A DNA stretch of 64,000 nucleotides from an uncultured Duncaniella sp. (lineage in GTDB: Bacteria > Bacteroidota > Bacteroidia > Bacteroidales > Muribaculaceae), in contig NZ_CAJTMT010000004.1 in assembly GCF_910577345.1 (NCBI RefSeq), positions 576 to 64,575 of the forward strand, read 5' to 3'. Positions 60,136-64,000 of this stretch are shown piece after piece. The translations under genes and the position numbers were made by a program. Each line of letters opens with the position of its first letter. Within the stretch, counting starts at the first letter, position 1. A model generated the notes under the pieces. It did no database searches and was not told where the DNA came from. It worked only from the letters and a program-made list of their open reading frames with translations.

Positions 60136-60173
60136 TCGGTTTCAATAATCAAAACAATAGCCTTACGACCACC

Positions 60174-62447
60174 ATGCAAGAATACAAACTTACCCCTCAG
60201 GAAGAGGATGCATACGTTGAGCAGCAGTTTCGCGATCTCCTTGACGGTTATCTCGCAAGTAACCACCGCAAGAAGGTGGAGATTATCGAGCGGGCCTTCC
60301 GTTTTGCCAAGGAGGCCCACAAGGGGGTGAGACGGCGTTCGGGCGAACCGTATATCATCCATCCGATTGCCGTGGCCAAGATTGCATCACAGGAGATCGG
60401 CCTCGGATCCACGTCGATATGTGCCGCCCTTCTCCACGATGTGGTGGAGGACACGGAATATACCGTCGAGGACATCGAGAAGCATTTCGGTCGTAAGATA
60501 GCCCGTATTGTCGAAGGGCTCACCAAGATTTCAGGTGGTATTTTCGGCGACAAGGCCTCTGCCCAGGCCGAGAATTTCCGCAAACTCCTCCTGACAATGA
60601 GCGAGGACATCCGCGTAGTGCTCATAAAGATGGCCGACCGCCTCCACAACATGCGCACCCTCGGCTCTATGGCCCCCAACAAGCAATACAAGATTGCAGG
60701 CGAGACCCTCTATATCTATGCTCCGCTTGCCCATCGTCTCGGTCTTTTCGAGATCAAGACGGAGCTTGAGGACCTCAGTTTCAAGTATGAGCATCCGGGA
60801 GAGTATGAGCGCATCTCGCGTCTGATTTCACAGAGCGAGGCCGGACGTGAGATGGTCTATAACGATTTCGCATCCCCGATTCTCAAACGTCTCGACGCTA
60901 TGGGGCTCGACTATGAGGCAAAGGCCCGTTTGAAATCGGTCTATTCCATCTGGCGGAAGATGGACACCAAGCATATTCCCTTCGAGGAGGTCTATGACCT
61001 CTATGCCATGCGCATTATCTTCGATGTCCCTGAGGGGGTGTCGGAAAAGGAGATGTGTTTCAAGATATATTCAGCCCTTACCGACCTCTACCGGCCGCAT
61101 CCTGACCGCACCCGCGACTGGATAACCAATCCCAAGGCCAACGGCTATCAGGCTCTCCATGTCACCCTCATGGGGCCTGATGGAAACTGGATTGAGGTCC
61201 AGATTCGCAGCCGTCGCATGGACGAGATTGCCGAGAAGGGTTTTGCTGCCCACTGGAAGTATAAAATCGGTGAACATGAAGAGGAGAGTGAGCTGAACGT
61301 TTGGCTCAAGACCATCAAGGATATTCTCGATGACCCCACTCCGAATGCCATTGACTTCCTCGACACCCTCAAACTCAATCTCTTCGCTACGGAGATTGTG
61401 GTATTCACCCCGAAGGGTGAGTTGCTGACTTTGCCTGCCGGAGCAACTGTCCTCGATGTCGCCTTCACGCTTCACTCGCAGCTCGGCATGAGGTGTATTG
61501 CCGGAAAGGTCAACCATAAGCTTGTCCCGCTGTCCCACCGTCTCAATTCAGGCGATCAGGTGGAGGTGCTTACTTCCCATTCCCAGTCGCCAAAGCCGGA
61601 ATGGATGAATTTCCTCGCCACTGCCAAGGCCAAGACGCGTCTGCGCAAGGAACTCCGCCGTGTGCAGCAGCCGGTCATTGAGGAGGGCAAGAAGATATTC
61701 GACGATTTCATGGTGCAGAACGACATCATCGTCAACAACAGTGTGATGACAAAGATTCTCGGCACCTACCATGTCTCCACCCGTGAGGAGCTTTTCTATA
61801 AGCTCGGCAGCGGAGAGGTCTCGATTGATGACTATCTCAACGTCAACACCTCGCGCGGAGCACGTTCGCTTGTCTCGCGTCTCTTCCGTCTCGGTTTCGG
61901 TGGCGATAACAAGAAGACCAAAGTCAAGAAACTCCTCACCACACCCGAGGAGCCGTCGGAAAAACAGGCTGAGAAGCCCAAAATCAACACGAAGGAAACC
62001 TACGTTCTCCGCTTCAACGAGCAGGAGAGCAATTTTGCCTTTGCCGAGTGTTGCCGTCCCATTCCCGGCGATGAGGTCATGGGATTCATCACTGACGATG
62101 GCACTGTTGAGGTCCATTCTCTTACATGCCCGCGCGCCCAGGTGCTCAAGGCAAGCTATGGCCCGCGTATCCTCGCTACAAAATGGGACGAAATCTCCGG
62201 AAGCTTCCTTGCAAATATCCGTATCGAGGGCATTGACCGTCATGGCATCCTTCAGGAATTGACACGCATGATCTCGACTGCCCTCAACATTGACATTCGC
62301 AGTCTCAACATAGCTGCCGACAAGGAAGTATTCACCTGCGACCTCGGAGTCCTCGTAGCCAGCACCCACGCCGTCGACGAACTCTGCAAAAGCATCCTCC
62401 GCATCGAAGGAGTCCGCAAAGCCGACCGCGTCCGCGCCTACGAGTGA
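60174..62447 (+). CDS. rel: Bifunctional (p)ppGpp synthetase/hydrolase
   Basis: A protein of about 757 residues. The HD hydrolase domain is intact (AALLHDVVEDTEYTVEDIEKHFG), as are the synthetase motifs (YDLYAMRIIF, NGYQALHVTLMGP, EVQIRSRRMDEIAEKGFAAHWKYK), a TGS domain (FTPKGELLTLPAGATVLDVAF) and a C-terminal ACT domain. It sets alarmone levels in the stringent response. ATG 60174 is preferred; the longer frame would overlap manC and run through the hairpin. Confidence 0.95.
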   Translation: MQEYKLTPQEEDAYVEQQFRDLLDGYLASNHRKKVEIIERAFRFAKEAHKGVRRRSGEPYIIHPIAVAKIASQEIGLGSTSICAALLHDVVEDTEYTVEDIEKHFGRKIARIVEGLTKISGGIFGDKASAQAENFRKLLLTMSEDIRVVLIKMADRLHNMRTLGSMAPNKQYKIAGETLYIYAPLAHRLGLFEIKTELEDLSFKYEHPGEYERISRLISQSEAGREMVYNDFASPILKRLDAMGLDYEAKARLKSVYSIWRKMDTKHIPFEEVYDLYAMRIIFDVPEGVSEKEMCFKIYSALTDLYRPHPDRTRDWITNPKANGYQALHVTLMGPDGNWIEVQIRSRRMDEIAEKGFAAHWKYKIGEHEEESELNVWLKTIKDILDDPTPNAIDFLDTLKLNLFATEIVVFTPKGELLTLPAGATVLDVAFTLHSQLGMRCIAGKVNHKLVPLSHRLNSGDQVEVLTSHSQSPKPEWMNFLATAKAKTRLRKELRRVQQPVIEEGKKIFDDFMVQNDIIVNNSVMTKILGTYHVSTREELFYKLGSGEVSIDDYLNVNTSRGARSLVSRLFRLGFGGDNKKTKVKKLLTTPEEPSEKQAEKPKINTKETYVLRFNEQESNFAFAECCRPIPGDEVMGFITDDGTVEVHSLTCPRAQVLKASYGPRILATKWDEISGSFLANIRIEGIDRHGILQELTRMISTALNIDIRSLNIAADKEVFTCDLGVLVASTHAVDELCKSILRIEGVRKADRVRAYE

Positions 62448-62476
62448 TGAAATTTGTCATCCGGTTCCATTGATAT

Positions 62477-62707
62477 TGAGAGCCATGCCTATTTACAAAT
62501 GACCTAAGAAAGAAGGCCTACGGCTACAACCTTGACAATGATGATATTAGGAAAGAATGTGTTAATCTCCTTGATTGATGAAGATTAATTTCCGAGTATC
62601 AGAACATGTTGCTAAATTTGTATATGGAAACAACAATCTCGCTTTCAAGGGAATCAGAATATAATGCAATACTGCGACAGGCTGTCGCAGTATTGTATTT
62701 ATTCTAA
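62477..62707 (+). pseudogene. Possible decayed small genes in the rel-carA gap
   Basis: Three short frames with protein-like composition: 62477-62575 without a start (ends IRKECVNLLD), 62578-62664 (starts MKINFRVSEHVAKFVYGNNN, overlapping the previous stop), and 62624-62707 (starts METTISLSRESEYNAILRQA), the last preceded by TAAATTTG at 62613-62620. None is long enough to be convincing. Remnants of a toxin-antitoxin-type or nuclease gene are possible. Confidence 0.25.
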
Positions 62708-62737
62708 TTCAAAACTACAACAGGTTGTTGTAGTTTT
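62667..62737. repeat. Two tandem perfect palindromes
   Basis: CAATACTGCGACA-GGC-TGTCGCAGTATTG in halves (62667-62679 with 62683-62695) and AAAACTACAACA-GGT-TGTTGTAGTTTT (62711-62722 with 62726-62737), 15 bp apart. Both share ACT(G/A)C(G/A)ACA and a 3-nt GGY centre. Confidence 0.75.
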
Positions 62738-62898
62738 GCCGTGGGGACACCTTAATTATCTTATAACCAATTTTGGAGATGATGATGACGCCATATTGTA
62801 TTTGTCACGTTTGATATATAATCTGAGAATTTGGCAGTTTTTCTGATGTTCAGAGTGTTTTTTAATGTCGGTAGGGGGATTATGTGGTGAAAAAGTCG

Positions 62899-62906
62899 TA
62901 ACTTTG
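62899..62906 (+). promoter_or_regulatory. -7 box of carA
   Basis: TAACTTTG, 50 nt upstream of the carA ATG. Confidence 0.55.
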
Positions 62907-62956
62907 CACACGGGCAACAGTGCAACCCGACGAAACTTCATAATCCATTCAATCGC

Positions 62957-64000
62957 ATGCGACAGTTTAAGCGCGCCGTCCTGGTCCTCGAAGACGGCAC
63001 CACTTTTGAAGGAAAATCCTTTGGCTATGAAGCCTCTACTGCCGGCGAAGTGGTGTTCAACACCGCCATGACCGGCTATCCCGAAAGTTTGACCGATCCC
63101 TCATACGAAGGGCAAATCCTGGTCACTACCTATCCTATTCTCGGCAACTACGGCGTCCCGCCGCGTCGCGAGAAAGATGATGTCAGTGAGTATTATGAGA
63201 GCGATAAAATCCATTGCCAGGCAATCGTGGCGCAGGATTACTCTTACGACCACTCCCACTGGCAGGCCGACCGCTCTCTTGCCCAATGGCTTCAGGAAGA
63301 AAAAATCCCCGGTATTTACGGCATCGACACACGTCAGCTAACCAAGCATCTCCGTGAACACGGCTCAATGCTCGGTAAGATTATCATTGACGGTTGTGAC
63401 GATGTCGATTTTTATGACCCCAACCTTGAAAACCTTGTCGGCAAGGTAAGCTGCAAGGAGGTAGAGGTTCATGGCGAGGGTGAGAAGACCGTTGTCCTCG
63501 TTGACTGCGGTGTCAAGCACAACATCATCCGTTGTCTCACCCGCCGCGGTGTGAAGGTGGTGCGTGTTCCCTGGAACTACGACTTCACTTCAATCCCCTA
63601 CGACGGCCTCTTCATCTCCAACGGTCCCGGTAACCCCGACATGGCCGAGGAGATAGTGGTCAACATCCGCAAGGCAATGGAAATCGGCAAGCCCATCTGC
63701 GGTATCTGCATGGGCAACCAGCTTCTTGCCAAGGCAGCAGGTGCGAAGACCTATAAACTCAAATACGGCCACAGAAGCCACAACCAGCCCGTGCGCCGTG
63801 TCGGAACAGAGAAATGTTTCATCACCTCGCAGAACCACGGTTTTGCTGTCGACAACGAGACACTTCCCGCCGACTGGGAACCCCTCTTCATCAATATGAA
63901 CGACGGAACCAACGAAGGTATCCGCCACAAGTCGAAGCCCTACTTCTCGGCCCAGTTCCATCCTGAAGCAAGCTCAGGCCCGAAAGACACCGAGTTCCTC
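62957..64000 (+). CDS. carA: Carbamoyl-phosphate synthase small subunit, 3' end outside the window
   Basis: The first 348 codons are present and stay open to the right edge. The N-terminal domain FKRAVLVLEDGTTFEGKSFGY and VVFNTAMTGYPESLTDPSYEGQ is typical. The C-terminal glutaminase has LFISNGPGNPD, the catalytic Cys in ICGICMGNQLLAKA and the His/Glu of SAQFHPEASSGP. It supplies ammonia from glutamine to CarB for arginine and pyrimidine synthesis. Confidence 0.97.
   Translation, partial: MRQFKRAVLVLEDGTTFEGKSFGYEASTAGEVVFNTAMTGYPESLTDPSYEGQILVTTYPILGNYGVPPRREKDDVSEYYESDKIHCQAIVAQDYSYDHSHWQADRSLAQWLQEEKIPGIYGIDTRQLTKHLREHGSMLGKIIIDGCDDVDFYDPNLENLVGKVSCKEVEVHGEGEKTVVLVDCGVKHNIIRCLTRRGVKVVRVPWNYDFTSIPYDGLFISNGPGNPDMAEEIVVNIRKAMEIGKPICGICMGNQLLAKAAGAKTYKLKYGHRSHNQPVRRVGTEKCFITSQNHGFAVDNETLPADWEPLFINMNDGTNEGIRHKSKPYFSAQFHPEASSGPKDTEFL

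Overview
The window looks like chromosomal DNA of a member of the order Bacteroidales (phylum Bacteroidota), plausibly a gut Muribaculaceae relative, though the family is a guess. The evidence is two SusC/SusD loci, a hybrid two-component regulator, lipoproteins with Bacteroidota-type acidic export signals, and many -7 boxes of the form TAnnTTTG (the sigma-ABfr promoter). I see no complete tRNA, no rRNA, no CRISPR array and no intact insertion sequence.

Region 1 (1-2030) is accessory DNA. It holds a structured GC-rich element, a three-gene operon with translational coupling that resembles a toxin-antitoxin unit (helix-turn-helix/DUF3791, a DUF3990 ADP-ribosyltransferase-like protein, and a small partner), 21-bp tandem repeats, and a 19-nt tRNA 3'-end remnant followed by a terminator. 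I read it as the right end of an island integrated in a tRNA gene.

Region 2 (2090-14117) is a fructan utilisation locus: SusD and SusC, a fructose-type hybrid two-component sensor, GH32, an MFS sugar permease and fructokinase. The susC and GH32 promoters share an operator of identical geometry (half-site, 47 bp, half-site, 31 bp, -7 box), which also fixes the start codons.

Region 3 (14171-19484) is a minus-strand housekeeping run, sppA-lpxK-punA-thiL.

Region 4 (19867-43859) is a large acetyl-glucomannan/beta-mannan locus: AraC regulator, GH5_2-like and GH5_7-like enzymes, acetylesterase, SusC, SusD, two surface glycan-binding proteins, two GH26 mannanases, GH94 and GH130 phosphorylases, a GPH symporter and a mannobiose/cellobiose 2-epimerase. 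Lipoprotein signals suggest one surface GH26 feeds SusC/D and the other lipoprotein hydrolases work in the periplasm. Mannobiose is epimerised to mannosyl-glucose, and phosphorolysis gives Man-1-P and Glc (GH130) or Glc-1-P (GH94).

Region 5 (43909-64000) is mixed. It contains a beta-barrel protein gene bracketed by two covarying hairpins, a YraN nuclease-like gene, the histidine degradation operon ftcD-hutU-hutH-hutI, a decayed GNAT toxin-antitoxin pair, a divergent Lrp/MetY pair, then core genes (yqeY, serS, rbfA, a LolC/E-type permease, a GDP-mannose pyrophosphorylase, rel) and the 5' part of carA running off the right edge. Long palindromes and dispersed repeats fill several of the gaps.
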